Below are positions 41,658 to 51,600 of a DNA stretch of 58,946 nucleotides, piece after piece. The notes beneath the pieces are model-generated. The model worked only from the letters and a program-made list of their open reading frames with translations, was not told the origin of the DNA and searched no databases. This DNA is from Bacillota bacterium (lineage in GTDB: Bacteria; Bacillota; UBA4882; UBA8346): positions 1-58,946 of the forward strand of contig JAEZFP010000005.1 of the NCBI GenBank assembly GCA_023417475.1, in the 5' to 3' direction. A program made the translations under genes and the position numbers. Position 1 is the first letter of the stretch. Every line of letters begins with the position of its first letter.

Positions 41658-42860
41658 ATGAGCGAACGGAAGTATGGGAAGAAATATGGCTTTTTAACCC
41701 GGGCGGTCCATGCCGGCAATGATGTCGACAAAGATACCGGGGCGATTAAACGCCCGATTACGATGGCCAACAGTTATGAATTGCCCTACGACCCGGCGGA
41801 ACTTAACTGGAGCAGCGCCGGAAAATCCCTTTACACCCGGAACGGTGGTTCCAACCAACAATACCTGCAGGAAAAACTGGCTGTGCTTGAGGGCGGCGAA
41901 GATTGCGTGGCGCTGGCCTCGGGAGTGGCGGCGCTGTCGGCGGTGTTTTTTACCTTGCTGAAAAGCGGCGACCATGTTATTTTTTCTGATGTCACTTATA
42001 TCGCGGTGTATCGTTTACTTCACGAATTGTTGCCCGCTAAATACGGCATTGAAACGACCATTGCCAATACCGCGGATCTTGAGGCGGTCAAAGCGGCGCT
42101 CCGACCCAATACGAAGTTGATTCATATTGAAACCCCCGCTAATCCCACGTTGAAAATCAGCGATATCCAAGCGATCGCCGGGATTGCCCATGAGCGCGGG
42201 GCGCTGCTTTCGGTGGACAATACCTTCGCTTCCCCATACAATCAACGGCCGCTGGAACTCGGCGCCGACCTTTGCGTCGAAAGCTTAACCAAATACATTA
42301 ACGGGCATGGCGATGCGATGGGTGGTGCCGTCATCGGACCGAAATCCATCATTGCGAAGATCAAAGCGGAAGCGATGATCAACAACGGCGGGGTGCTCAG
42401 TCCCTTTAACGCCTGGATGATTATGCGCGGAGCGGTGACGCTGCCATTCCGGATGAAACAGCATAATGACAGCGCGTTGCAAGTAGCGCGTTTTTTGCAA
42501 AGTCTGGCTGCGGTCCGTTTTGTGGCGTATCCCGGGTTGGAAAGCCATCCGGGGCACCAGGTCGCCAAAGCCCAGATGGAAAAGGGATTTTCCGGAGTAA
42601 TGGCCTTTGGGCTTAATGGGGACCATGATACGCACAACCGTTTTGTCAGTCATTTAAAAGTCATCACCTCCGCCGTATCCCTAGGTCACGATGAAAGTTT
42701 GATCGTATTTTTGGGTGAGGAAGACGAGCGCCAATATCTCTACCCGGAAGCGTTTCACGGCGGTTTTTTTCGCTTCAGCGTCGGACTTGAGGATACCGAG
42801 GATATTCTTGAAGATATCCGCCAAGCGCTTGAGAAAGTCGGATTGTTAGGGAAACACTGA
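41658..42860 (+). CDS. Cys/Met-metabolism PLP-dependent enzyme (cystathionine synthase/lyase family)
   Basis: A 400-residue fold-type I PLP enzyme. Family marks include ALASGVAALSAVFFTLLKSGDHVI, IHIETPANPTLKISDI, SVDNTFASPYNQRPLELGADLCVESLTKYINGHGD with the PLP-binding Lys212, and the C-terminal FFRFSVGLEDTEDILEDI. Members include cystathionine gamma-synthase, beta- and gamma-lyases and O-acetylhomoserine sulfhydrylase; sequence alone does not decide. The product length fits all of them. It stands alone with its own AAGGAAG site. Confidence 0.87.
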   Translation: MSERKYGKKYGFLTRAVHAGNDVDKDTGAIKRPITMANSYELPYDPAELNWSSAGKSLYTRNGGSNQQYLQEKLAVLEGGEDCVALASGVAALSAVFFTLLKSGDHVIFSDVTYIAVYRLLHELLPAKYGIETTIANTADLEAVKAALRPNTKLIHIETPANPTLKISDIQAIAGIAHERGALLSVDNTFASPYNQRPLELGADLCVESLTKYINGHGDAMGGAVIGPKSIIAKIKAEAMINNGGVLSPFNAWMIMRGAVTLPFRMKQHNDSALQVARFLQSLAAVRFVAYPGLESHPGHQVAKAQMEKGFSGVMAFGLNGDHDTHNRFVSHLKVITSAVSLGHDESLIVFLGEEDERQYLYPEAFHGGFFRFSVGLEDTEDILEDIRQALEKVGLLGKH

Positions 42861-43099
42861 TTAATTAACCTGATAGCATAATTAGGCAATATCTTGGAGC
42901 TGTTTCTAGTGTTTCCCAGCAAAATTTCGATTAAATCAGCGCTTCCTTAGGTTAAACAGCCGACTTATCGGCGTATCGGCGAAGCGGTCCATTTTTTTTG
43001 ATGGAGATGGAGAATTTGGTAGAAAAAACAGCTAGGAGAGATGCAATCAATTACGGTATAATCTTTTCCATGAAACCGGTTTGATGAAGGAGGAGCCAT

Positions 43100-43591
43100 T
43101 TGAAAAAATTACTATGGAGCCTTAGCGTATTGGGATGTATCGTATTGATCGGCAATTACGGGTATCTTTACGCGAATCAAACGAAAGCCGCGCCGACGGA
43201 TCAAAACCAATTTGCCGTTGATTACTCCGGATTGGACGGCACGCAAGCCGAGTTAAACCAGAAAGCCTATCAGGAATTAAAACGGGCTGATGCGAAACTC
43301 AACGAGATTTATAAACAGATTTTTGTGGAGTACAAGCGCAACAAATTATTTTTAGCGAAGTTGACTCAAGCTGAGTCGGCCTGGCTGAAGTATCGGGACG
43401 CGCAATTGGAAGCGCGGTTCCCCGGCGCCAATAAGCAGGAGCTTTATGGATCAGCATATCCGATGAGTTATTATCTGGAGCAAGCCGCAATGACTTGGGA
43501 GCGGGTGAAAGAGTTGAACCGGTGGCTGACCGAACCGGCGGAAGGCGATATCGGGAACGGAAGTTACGGACAAAAGGAAGCGCCGCTGTGA
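43100..43591 (+). CDS. LprI/DUF1311-family secreted protein
   Basis: A 163-residue protein with an N-terminal signal or anchor (residues about 1-25) and a DUF1311/LprI-like helical domain: TQAELNQKAYQELKRADAKLNEIYKQI, then LAKLTQAESAWLKYRDAQLEAR. Mycobacterial LprI is reported to inhibit lysozyme; most relatives are uncharacterised. The conserved cysteines of many members are missing here (the second expected position has Leu-Glu). The TTG at 43100 is preceded by AAGGAGGAG. A TATAAT occurs at 43057-43062 without a clear -35. A strong terminator follows. Confidence 0.75.
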   Translation: MKKLLWSLSVLGCIVLIGNYGYLYANQTKAAPTDQNQFAVDYSGLDGTQAELNQKAYQELKRADAKLNEIYKQIFVEYKRNKLFLAKLTQAESAWLKYRDAQLEARFPGANKQELYGSAYPMSYYLEQAAMTWERVKELNRWLTEPAEGDIGNGSYGQKEAPL

Positions 43592-43606
43592 AAGATTGTT
43601 AGCGGC

Positions 43607-43644
43607 AAAAGCCAAACCGATTTCGATACGGTTTGGCTTTTTAC
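43607..43644. terminator. Intrinsic terminator
   Basis: AAAAGCCAAACCG pairs with CGGTTTGGCTTTT across a 9-base loop (43607-43641) and leads into T's; A's on the opposite side make it potentially bidirectional. Confidence 0.88.
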
Positions 43645-43679
43645 ATAATCCCAGTTCGTTCGTTTTCGAGGGTGAGCCA

Positions 43680-43707
43680 TTGCACCATCGGTGAATTGGA
43701 GTATAAT
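43680..43707 (+). promoter_or_regulatory. Promoter of murD
   Basis: TTGCAC (43680-43685), a 16-base spacer and a perfect TATAAT (43702-43707) lie about 45 bases before the start codon. Confidence 0.6.
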
Positions 43708-43752
43708 ATAATTTTAGAGATGAATCTTTTTGTTGATAAAGGAGCCTAACGA

Positions 43753-45192
43753 ATGACGTCACGCGCGGTATTGGGTCTGGGAATCGAAAATTTGGCGTTG
43801 GTGAAATATTATTTAAGCCGCGGCGAGCTGGTGACGGTCTGCGACAGCCGTGATGCCACAACGTTGGGAGACCGCTATCATGAACTGAAAGACTGTGGCG
43901 TTACGTTCCGGTTGGGGCCGGATTATTTGAACAATTTGGCGGATTTTGCCGAGGTCTTCCGCTCGCCCGGGCTGCCCCTTTTTGAGCCCAATATTGTGCG
44001 GGCGCAGGCGGCCGGGGTCCGGGTCACCAGCGCGATGCGACTGTTTATCGATTTAGCTCCTTGCATCACGATCGGAGTGACCGGAACGAAAGGCAAGGGA
44101 ACCACTGCGTCGTTAATTCACCGGATTCTTGAATTAAGCTACCCCAAAAAAGGTGGCAAAGCTTATTTAGGGGGTAATATCGGCATTGCGCCGTTTGATT
44201 TTTTAGCGGAGTTACAGCCCGACGACGTGGTTGTTTTGGAGTTGTCCAGCTTCCAGTTGGAAGATTTCGACCAAAGCGTCGCTATTGCGGTGATTACCAA
44301 TATTACCGAGGATCACTTGGCTGCGGCCGATCCGGTCAATCCCAATTACCACAAAAGTCGGGCCGCTTACATCGAAGCCAAGACCAACCTCTTCCGGCAT
44401 CAGGACCCCAAAAGCGTGACGATATTAAATATGGTCGATCCGACGAGCCGGGAGCTGCAAGCGTTGGTTCCGGGCCGTTTGATCACCTACGGCGACGAAC
44501 CGCAAACGTTGGGCGCCTGGTTCGAAAAGCACCAGCAAACTTACAGGATCTGGTGGAATCTGCGCAACAAACCGGAAGTGCTGATCGCCAGCGAAGCGAT
44601 TCAAGTCCGCGGCGAGCATAATTTATTGAATATTGCGGCGGCGGCGTTAGCCAGCCGGATCGCCGGCGCCGATATCGAATCGATCCGAGCAGGAATTTCC
44701 GGTTATCGCGGCTTGGAACACCGGTTGGAGTATGTGGGGACAGTCAATAGCGTCCAATTTTTTGACGATTCGTTCGCGACTGCGCCCGACCCAACCATTA
44801 TCGCGCTCAAAGCGTTTACCGAACCGATTGTTTTAATCGCCGGAGGCGCCGATAAAGGAGCGGACTATTCGCAACTGGCGGAGGAGATATTGCTCGGCAA
44901 TGTCGCCGCGGTGGTTTTAATCGGGGTAACCGGGCCCAAAATCGGAGCCGCGTTGGAAATGATCGCGGCGCGGTCCCAACGTCCCGTTCCGGAACTGGTT
45001 TACGGTTGCGCTGATATGGCGGAGATCGTAATCACCGCATTTCAGAAAGCGGCCCCCGGCGGAGTAGTCCTCTTGTCCACCGCTTGCGCCAGTTTCGGCA
45101 TGTTCCGCAATTACAAAGAACGTGGCGATCTCTTTAAAAAGGAAGTTCGCCGGATCATTGCCGGTTACACCGATGAAGAGCATTCATCGTAG
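43753..45192 (+). CDS. murD: UDP-N-acetylmuramoyl-alanine--D-glutamate ligase-like protein (MurD)
   Basis: A 479-residue Mur ligase. It has an N-terminal Rossmann-like domain (VLGLGIENLALVKYYLSRGELVTVCD) and a central ATPase with P-loop GVTGTKGKGTTASL (about residues 111-124). LELSSFQLED, NITEDHLA and the carbamylated-lysine region follow, then a C-terminal domain with EHRLEYVGTVNSVQFFDDSFATAPDPT and LLSTACASFGMFRNYKERGDLF. The last two patterns are strongly MurD-like. Here it is a single gene with its own promoter, outside a division and cell-wall cluster, so it may be a second copy or this genome may have a dispersed set. Confidence 0.88.
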   Translation: MTSRAVLGLGIENLALVKYYLSRGELVTVCDSRDATTLGDRYHELKDCGVTFRLGPDYLNNLADFAEVFRSPGLPLFEPNIVRAQAAGVRVTSAMRLFIDLAPCITIGVTGTKGKGTTASLIHRILELSYPKKGGKAYLGGNIGIAPFDFLAELQPDDVVVLELSSFQLEDFDQSVAIAVITNITEDHLAAADPVNPNYHKSRAAYIEAKTNLFRHQDPKSVTILNMVDPTSRELQALVPGRLITYGDEPQTLGAWFEKHQQTYRIWWNLRNKPEVLIASEAIQVRGEHNLLNIAAAALASRIAGADIESIRAGISGYRGLEHRLEYVGTVNSVQFFDDSFATAPDPTIIALKAFTEPIVLIAGGADKGADYSQLAEEILLGNVAAVVLIGVTGPKIGAALEMIAARSQRPVPELVYGCADMAEIVITAFQKAAPGGVVLLSTACASFGMFRNYKERGDLFKKEVRRIIAGYTDEEHSS

Positions 45193-45347
45193 TTTAGCTT
45201 TTGGACTCGGAGTTTTCGTTTAATGCCGTTGGGCGGGCGCAAAACTTTTGATTTTTATGCTATCATTCCCATGCCTACTAATGATAAAATGAAATATAAC
45301 AATTCCCATCGCAATACCAAACAATAGCATGGGGGAGAAGACGGAAC

Positions 45348-47045
45348 ATGTTCAATCATGATTTGGCAGATCTGGTTTTGACAAACGGCATCATTTATAC
45401 AGTGGATGACCGGGATAACGTAAATGAAGCCGTTGCCATAAAGGGAGGGCGAATCCTCTTTGTGGGCGACGCGCGGCAGGTTGAAGCTTATGTCGGGCCG
45501 GAAACCGTCCGGATGGACCTTCAAGGGAAAATGGTGATCCCTGGGCTGATCGACACCCATATTCACCCGCCGGGGTTATCCCTGTCCGAGCTTTATGAGG
45601 TCCATCTCACCGGGATCAAAACGTTTGAAGGCTATTTGGCCGCCGTCCAACAGTTCATCACCGATCATCCCGACGCCCCGCTGGTGTATGGCCGGGGTTG
45701 GTCGTGGGGATTGCTGCAGGGGGAAGAGTTGTCCAAAGGCCCCCGCAAGGAACATCTCGACGCCATTACGACCACCATTCCCATCGCCTTACGCGCCGAT
45801 GACGGACATACCTTGTGGGTGAATTCCAAAGCGTTTGCGGTCAACGGCATAACCAGGGCAACGGTTGTGTCGACCGGAGGCGAGATTCCGAAAGATCCGC
45901 TCAGCGGCGAACTCTGGGGAACGTTGAAAGAATGGGCCATGGGGTTAATCGCGCTGCCGGAGTACAGCCTGGAACAGTATTTGGAGGCAATGACCGCCTT
46001 CCAAGCCAAGATGCACCGTTTAGGGATTACCGGGGTTCTGTGTCTGGCGGGCCCGACGTTCCCCCTTGTCTTCAAGACTTTTACCGAGATGCGCAAAAGA
46101 CGGCAACTTAAATTGCGGATCCGTGGCGCGGTGACGATCAACGCCAAGCAGGATCTAGGCGAACAATTCGCCGCGATCCGGAAGCTCCAAGCACAGTTGG
46201 ATCTGAGCGACTTAAAAATAACCACCGCCAAGTTTTTTACCGATGGGGTGATTGAGGGCGGAACCGGGTTTCTTTTGGAACCGTATACGTTAGAGACGGG
46301 TAAGGGCGCCGGATGGTACGGTGAGTTTTTATGGGATACGGATAAACTGCAACAAGCTTTTGATGGGGCCAATCAAGCGGGAATGCAAATTCATGTTCAT
46401 TCCACCGGCGACGCTTCCACGCGTAAAGTTTTGGATGTGTTGGAGGGGACAAAGTCCCGGTTCCCCGACCGCGACTATCGCAACACCATCACCCATTTGC
46501 AACTGGTTGATCCGTCGGATATTCGGCGGATGAAAGAACTGGGAGTGGTTGCGAGCGTTCAGCCGTATTGGCAGTTTAAAACGCCTTATTGGTGGCATAG
46601 TGTCGATTACCGGGTTTTGGGAGAACGGGCTGAGCGCGAGTATCCGCTGAAGAGTCTGTTTGACGCCGGTCTGATTGTGACCGCTTCGTCCGATTATCCC
46701 GTCACTCCGGTACCCAATCCGTTTTTAGCGATGGAAATTGGAGTCACCCGGAATATGGCGCAAGGCAGTATGTACGGGTTGGACGATATCGCTGATGCGG
46801 ACGATCCGACGTACCTCTTAAATCCTACCGAACGGGTCGGGATCAAAGCGATGATCCGCAGTTTTACCAAAAACGGGGCCTATTGTATGTTCATGGAGGA
46901 GACGATTGGTTCGATCGAGGTGGGCAAGTTGGCGGACCTGGTGGTGCTCGACCGGAATTTATTCGCTATCAATCCGATCGATATCGATCAGACCGAAGTG
47001 TTGCTGACGATCTTTAACGGAAAGATTGTGTATCAAAAGAACTGA
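45348..47045 (+). CDS. YtcJ-like amidohydrolase
   Basis: A 565-residue metal-dependent hydrolase of the amidohydrolase superfamily. An N-terminal beta-sandwich (LVLTNGIIYTVDD) is followed by the metal-binding GLIDTHIHPPG motif (about residues 67-77), LALRADDGHTLWVNSKA-type segment, a FFTDGVIEGGTG strand, IHVHSTGD and ITHLQLVD histidine motifs, TASSDYPVTP and the closing GSIEVGKLADLVVLDRN. This is the YtcJ-like branch, whose substrates are mostly unknown. GGGGGAGAAG precedes the ATG. It is monocistronic as far as can be seen. Confidence 0.88.
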   Translation: MFNHDLADLVLTNGIIYTVDDRDNVNEAVAIKGGRILFVGDARQVEAYVGPETVRMDLQGKMVIPGLIDTHIHPPGLSLSELYEVHLTGIKTFEGYLAAVQQFITDHPDAPLVYGRGWSWGLLQGEELSKGPRKEHLDAITTTIPIALRADDGHTLWVNSKAFAVNGITRATVVSTGGEIPKDPLSGELWGTLKEWAMGLIALPEYSLEQYLEAMTAFQAKMHRLGITGVLCLAGPTFPLVFKTFTEMRKRRQLKLRIRGAVTINAKQDLGEQFAAIRKLQAQLDLSDLKITTAKFFTDGVIEGGTGFLLEPYTLETGKGAGWYGEFLWDTDKLQQAFDGANQAGMQIHVHSTGDASTRKVLDVLEGTKSRFPDRDYRNTITHLQLVDPSDIRRMKELGVVASVQPYWQFKTPYWWHSVDYRVLGERAEREYPLKSLFDAGLIVTASSDYPVTPVPNPFLAMEIGVTRNMAQGSMYGLDDIADADDPTYLLNPTERVGIKAMIRSFTKNGAYCMFMEETIGSIEVGKLADLVVLDRNLFAINPIDIDQTEVLLTIFNGKIVYQKN

Positions 47046-47061
47046 TCGGTCCGGCGTGGGG

Positions 47062-47346
47062 TTAAACACCCAGGTGTTGGTTGATGGCTTTGCTGATCTG
47101 GGACCAGGAGCGTTTGGCAAAGACTAATTTCACTCCTTGGCGTTTGGCATTGGCTTTTACCTCAATTAACATGCTGTGACTGAGATAATCGGTTAACACC
47201 AGAATTGCCGAAATTTTTGGCGGAATATCGAATCTGAGGTCGGCTTGTTTTCGCCCGGTGACGTGTTTGACGAGTTGGACGCCATGATTGTGTAATAAGT
47301 GCGGAATGTTTCCTAAATGGTCTCCCCCGAAAATGATCACATCCAT
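47062..47346 (-). CDS. DUF2325 protein
   Basis: A 94-residue protein with the DUF2325 pattern: VIIFGGDHLGNIPHLLHNHG at the start, HVTGRK, ILVLTDYLSHSMLIEVKANAKRQGVKLVFAKRSWSQI. The family is widespread in Firmicutes and unassigned. It often lies near metal- or stress-related genes. It is convergent with the amidohydrolase gene, 16 bases apart. Confidence 0.85.
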   Translation of the reverse strand: MDVIIFGGDHLGNIPHLLHNHGVQLVKHVTGRKQADLRFDIPPKISAILVLTDYLSHSMLIEVKANAKRQGVKLVFAKRSWSQISKAINQHLGV

Positions 47347-47676
47347 CGTAAATACCCCTAAGCGTTAAATTAATTCTTACTAATTCAGTTGGAATGATAT
47401 GATTTTAAAATATCTTATCCAATTATCAGGACATTGTCAATTGTAATTTGATAAAAAAACCCATCGCGCCGTTGAAATACGAAACGAGCTTACTCGTCCG
47501 GCGTCAACGCAACGTTTTCCCATGTGCGCCGGATAAAATTCGAACGGATGGCGAACAACTTTTTTGCGCCAATTGGTAATTTTCAAAGAGGTTCTTTCAA
47601 AAATTGCGCGAATCTTTCATTTTTAGCAAAAAAAAATTATTAATGCAATTTCGCGCGATTTGGAGAGAACATTGTC
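47347..47676. promoter_or_regulatory. Divergent regulatory region with DUF2325 promoter
   Basis: On the minus strand TTGACA (47440-47435), a 17-base spacer and TAAGAT (47417-47412) form a promoter for the DUF2325 gene. Near the MarC side, related GCGCGAA/TTCGCGC sequences occur at 47605-47611 and 47650-47656 and could pair. No gene was seen. Confidence 0.55.
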
Positions 47677-48264
47677 ATGAAAACCTTATCCTTAGCGATC
47701 ACCCTTTTCTTTGTGCTGGATCCATTCGGCAATCTTCCGGTGGTGCTTGGTCTCTTGACGCATATCGAACGAAAACGCCATTGGCGCATCGTCCTGCGCG
47801 AGTCGTTGATTGCGCTTTTGCTGATGGTGATCTTTTATGCGGTGGGTCCGTGGTTTTTAAAATTGCTGGACATCGGACCGTCGGATCTGAAGATCTGCGG
47901 GGGTGTGGTATTGGCAATCATCGCCTTGCGGCTGGTATTTCCCGATGAACGGCTCACGCATGGCAAAGAGGAAATCAATGAACCGTTTATCGTCCCCATG
48001 GCTATTCCGTTGATGGTGGGGCCGTCGGCGCTGGCGACGGTGATGATTATGGCTGCGCAGTCCGCCGCCGAACCGCTGAGCGGTTTGGTGATGATGGGGT
48101 TGGCATGGTTTTTCACAGCGGGGCTTTTATTGTTGGGAGTGATGATGGGCGGATTGATTCCCGCCCGATTGCTGATCGCTTTGGAACGTTTGTCCGGGTT
48201 GTTGCTGGCTGTGATTGCTGTGCGGATGATCATGACCGGACTGCAGGCCTACCTTTTGGGATGA
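47677..48264 (+). CDS. marC: MarC-family integral membrane protein
   Basis: A 195-residue protein with about six transmembrane helices and the MarC signature: FFVLDPFGNLPVVLGLL near the N-terminus, KICGGVVLAIIALRLVFP, and PFIVPMAIPLMVGPSALATVMIM in the middle. The family was once linked to multiple antibiotic resistance but its function is unknown; it has been suggested to be a transporter. GGAGAG lies upstream of the ATG. Confidence 0.9.
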   Translation: MKTLSLAITLFFVLDPFGNLPVVLGLLTHIERKRHWRIVLRESLIALLLMVIFYAVGPWFLKLLDIGPSDLKICGGVVLAIIALRLVFPDERLTHGKEEINEPFIVPMAIPLMVGPSALATVMIMAAQSAAEPLSGLVMMGLAWFFTAGLLLLGVMMGGLIPARLLIALERLSGLLLAVIAVRMIMTGLQAYLLG

Positions 48265-48310
48265 TTTAGCGCGGAGAAATCGTCGCGCTTCTTGACAAAC
48301 TTGTGGTTAC

Positions 48311-48350
48311 AAAAGCAACAAACCGTCGAATAGGGCGGTTTTTTGCTTTT
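48311..48350. terminator. Intrinsic terminator after marC
   Basis: AAAAGCAACAAACCG pairs with CGGTTTTTTGCTTTT around a small loop, with a T run on the plus strand and A's that would give a T run on the other. Confidence 0.75.
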
Positions 48351-48473
48351 GTTTATACGATGATAATAACCTTTCATGATGTTTAAGCAATAATCAACCT
48401 GATAATAAATTTAACCTAATTAAATATTGTTATAGTTGATAATTTTATTCAATTCGAATATAATAATAACAAC

Positions 48474-48502
48474 GTTTAATATTAATTACATTAATATTAA
48501 AC
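48474..48502. promoter_or_regulatory. 29-bp perfect palindrome upstream of the chemoreceptor
   Basis: Two 13-base arms surround a 3-base centre (TAC). It is AT-only apart from the outer G/C, lacks a T run of terminator type, and lies about 190 bases before the start codon. It could be an operator or a cruciform-forming site. Confidence 0.45.
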
Positions 48503-48691
48503 ACAGACAATACATTTCGATGACAATTGAGTTGTAATCAGTCAAGGACGGTTTTAGCGCAATTGTAAAGTTTATCTTTTGGAAACGGAGGGATGAGACG
48601 GGGTTTGGATAAATATTATCGCTGAACGCTAGCAAATTACTTGGAAAAATGGGAATGGCAATGGGAAAAAATAATTAAATGAGGTGACAAC

Positions 48692-51600
48692 ATGAGGCGG
48701 TTTCTGAATAATTTGCAAATCCGGCAGAAGTTATTCGGTGGCTTTGGGATTGTCTTGGTGATCTTGTTGGTCATGGGTACGATATCCTATGTCAATTTGC
48801 AACGGATTGAAAAAGCCGATCAACTAAACAGTCATACATACGAGGTTATTGTTAGTTTAGACGCGCTCTCTAAAAATTTGTCCGATATGGAGTCGAGTGA
48901 AAGAGGTTTTTTGATCACCGGGGACGAGCGGTTTTTGGAACTGTATAATAACGGTAAAAGCGAGTTGGAATCCAATTACCGGCGGATCAAAAGTTTAGTG
49001 AAAGTTCCCCAAGTTCTGGCGGAGCTCGATCAGCTCGATCAGACGAAAACGCAATGGCTGAATTTCATTCAGACCTTGCTCGACTTGAGAAGGAGTATTG
49101 CGAAGGGTCAGGGAAGCATGGATGAGTTAGTCCGGATTGTCCAACAAGGCCAAGGGAAACAAGATATGGATCAAATCCGGGAATTGATTGCCAGTTCGAA
49201 AGCTGCGGAAGAAGCGTTTTTAACAGAACGGTCCAGCGAAGCGGAGCGGGCGATGGCTGAGACAAAATGGGCTTTAATCATCGGTACCGTAATTGCCTGT
49301 TGGTTCGGAGTGCTCATCGCGTATTTAATTACCAAGCGGATTGCCGACGGCATCAAAAAAATGGTCAATGCGGCCGACCGGTTAGCGCTTGGCGATGTCA
49401 ATGTGAATGTCAAAGTGGATTCTAACGATGAAGTGGGAAGGTTGGCGCAGTCGTTCAATGCCATGGCGGATAATATTCGCCAGCAAGCAAACGTGGCCGA
49501 AAAAATCGCCAACGGGGACCTGGATGTCACGATCGTTTCCCGGTCCGAAGTAGACGTTTTAGCCGATAGCATGAATAAGATGGTTGGCTCGTTGCAGAAT
49601 TTAATCATTGAGGTCAACCAACTTTCCCAAGCGGCGACCGCGGGAAAACTGGCCGATCGGGGCGATGCGCCGAAATTTAACGGAGCATACCGGGAGATTA
49701 TCACCGGCTTAAATAACACCCTTGATGCGGTAGTCGGTCCGTTACACGTGGCTGCCGATTACATCGATCAAATCGGGCGCGGGGTGATTCCGGAGCCAAT
49801 TACCGAAACCTATCATGGTGATTTTACCGCCATTAAAGACAGTATTAACGCCTGTATCGACGGATTGGGTTCGCTAGTGGCCAGCAACAAGGTGTTGCAT
49901 CAGATGGCCGTCAATGATTACGATATGGCGATCGAGGGCAATTATCGCGGCGTGTATCAAGAGATTGCCGCAGCCATTAATATTGTTCGGGAACGGATGA
50001 TCAGCTTGCAACATATTGCGGAGAACGTTGCCGAAGGGGATTTCGGTGGGTTGGAAGAGTTGCGGGCGATTAAGCGACGGAGCGCCAATGATTATCTGAC
50101 GCCGGCGTTTATCGGCATGATGGAGAATGTCCAGTCCCTGGTGGAAGAAGCGGTCCGAATATCGGAAGCCGCCAGCGCCGGACAGTTGGCGGAACGTGGC
50201 GACGTACGGCGTTTTACCGGAGAATACCGCCGGGTTATTGAAGGGTTAAACCAAACTTTGGACGCGATCGTGGAACCGTTGGACGAAGCCCAGCAAGTGC
50301 TGCGACTGATGGCGGTGAATGATTATACCGTTGCGGTGGAGTCTGAAAAATATCAAGGCGCCTTGCAGGATTTCGGCAAAGCGATCAACACGGTCCGGAG
50401 TCGTCTGCTTAGCGTGCAGGATATCGCGGTCCGGCTTGCCAACGGCGATTTGAGCCGTTTGCCGGAGTTTCGGCAGATCGGACGGCGCTCGGATAATGAT
50501 CGCTTGGTTCCTTCCTTTATGGCAATGATGGAGGTGATCGAACAGTTGATTAACGAAGTCGAACGGCTGACCGGGGCCGCTGTCAACGGTGATCTGCAAG
50601 CGCGGGGCGAGGTCGGACAATTTGAGGGCGAGTATCAAAAGATTGTCGCCGGCTTCAATCAGACGCTGGACGCGGTGATCGAACCGGTCAATGAAGCTGC
50701 CGCCGTGTTGCAAGAGATTGCCCACGGAAACCTGGACGTCATGGTCACCGGAGAGTATCGGGGCGATCACCGGAAAATCGCCGCCGCGTTAAACAAAACC
50801 ATTACGATTCTCAACGAAGTCTTGAGCGAATTCAATCAGGCGGCCGAGCAAGTGGCGGCGGGAGCCCGACATATCTCTGATGCCGGTCAGGTCTTGTCAC
50901 AAGCCGCCACGGAGCAAGCCAGCACCATTGAGGAGATTACCAGCACGATGACGGAGATCGCCGCCCAGACCAAGCAAAATGCGGTGAATGCCAAAGAAGC
51001 CAGCCTAATTGCGGCCCAATCAAAAGCGCAAGGGATAGCCGGCGACCGGCAAATGCGGGAGATGCTGCAAGCAATGGGCGAAATCAGTGAAGCTTCCACC
51101 AACATCAACAAGATCATCCGGGTGATTGACGAAATTGCATTCCAAACCAATATTCTGGCGTTAAACGCGGCAGTCGAAGCGGCTAGGGCGGGTCAACACG
51201 GTAGAGGGTTCGCGGTGGTTGCCGAAGAGGTTCGCAACTTGGCGGCCCGCAGCGCCAACGCAGCCAAGGAAACAACGGAGCTGATCGCAGGGTCGCTGCA
51301 ACGGGTCGAGGCGGGTAGTGAAATCGCCAATCAAACCGCAACATCCTTAACGGAGATCCTCGACGGTTCGATTCATACTGCGCAACTGCTCGAAGATATC
51401 GCGATTGCATCCAATGAGCAAGCCACCGGCATCACCCAGGTTAATCTGGGAATCACCCAGGTGGCCCAGGCAACCCAAACCAATACTGCGACCGCCGAAG
51501 AGAGCGCTGCCGCCAGCGAGGAATTATCCAGTCAAGCCGAAGTTTTACGGGCCATGGTCGGACGGTTCCGTTTAAAAGGCGCAACGAAACTGCCGGCGCC

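Larger units (their letters stand above)
48265..48691. other. AT-rich intergenic region with terminator and palindrome
   Basis: No gene seen. A hairpin with T runs lies at 48311-48350. The stretch 48360-48510 is very AT-rich, and a perfect 13-bp-armed palindrome, GTTTAATATTAAT/ATTAATATTAAAC, occupies 48474-48502. The promoter of the chemoreceptor gene should be in this region; no clear -35/-10 pair was identified. Confidence 0.5.

Noticed and set aside
45665..46372. 235-codon minus-strand frame opposite the amidohydrolase
   Set aside because: It lies wholly inside a well-supported amidohydrolase gene and resembles no family.
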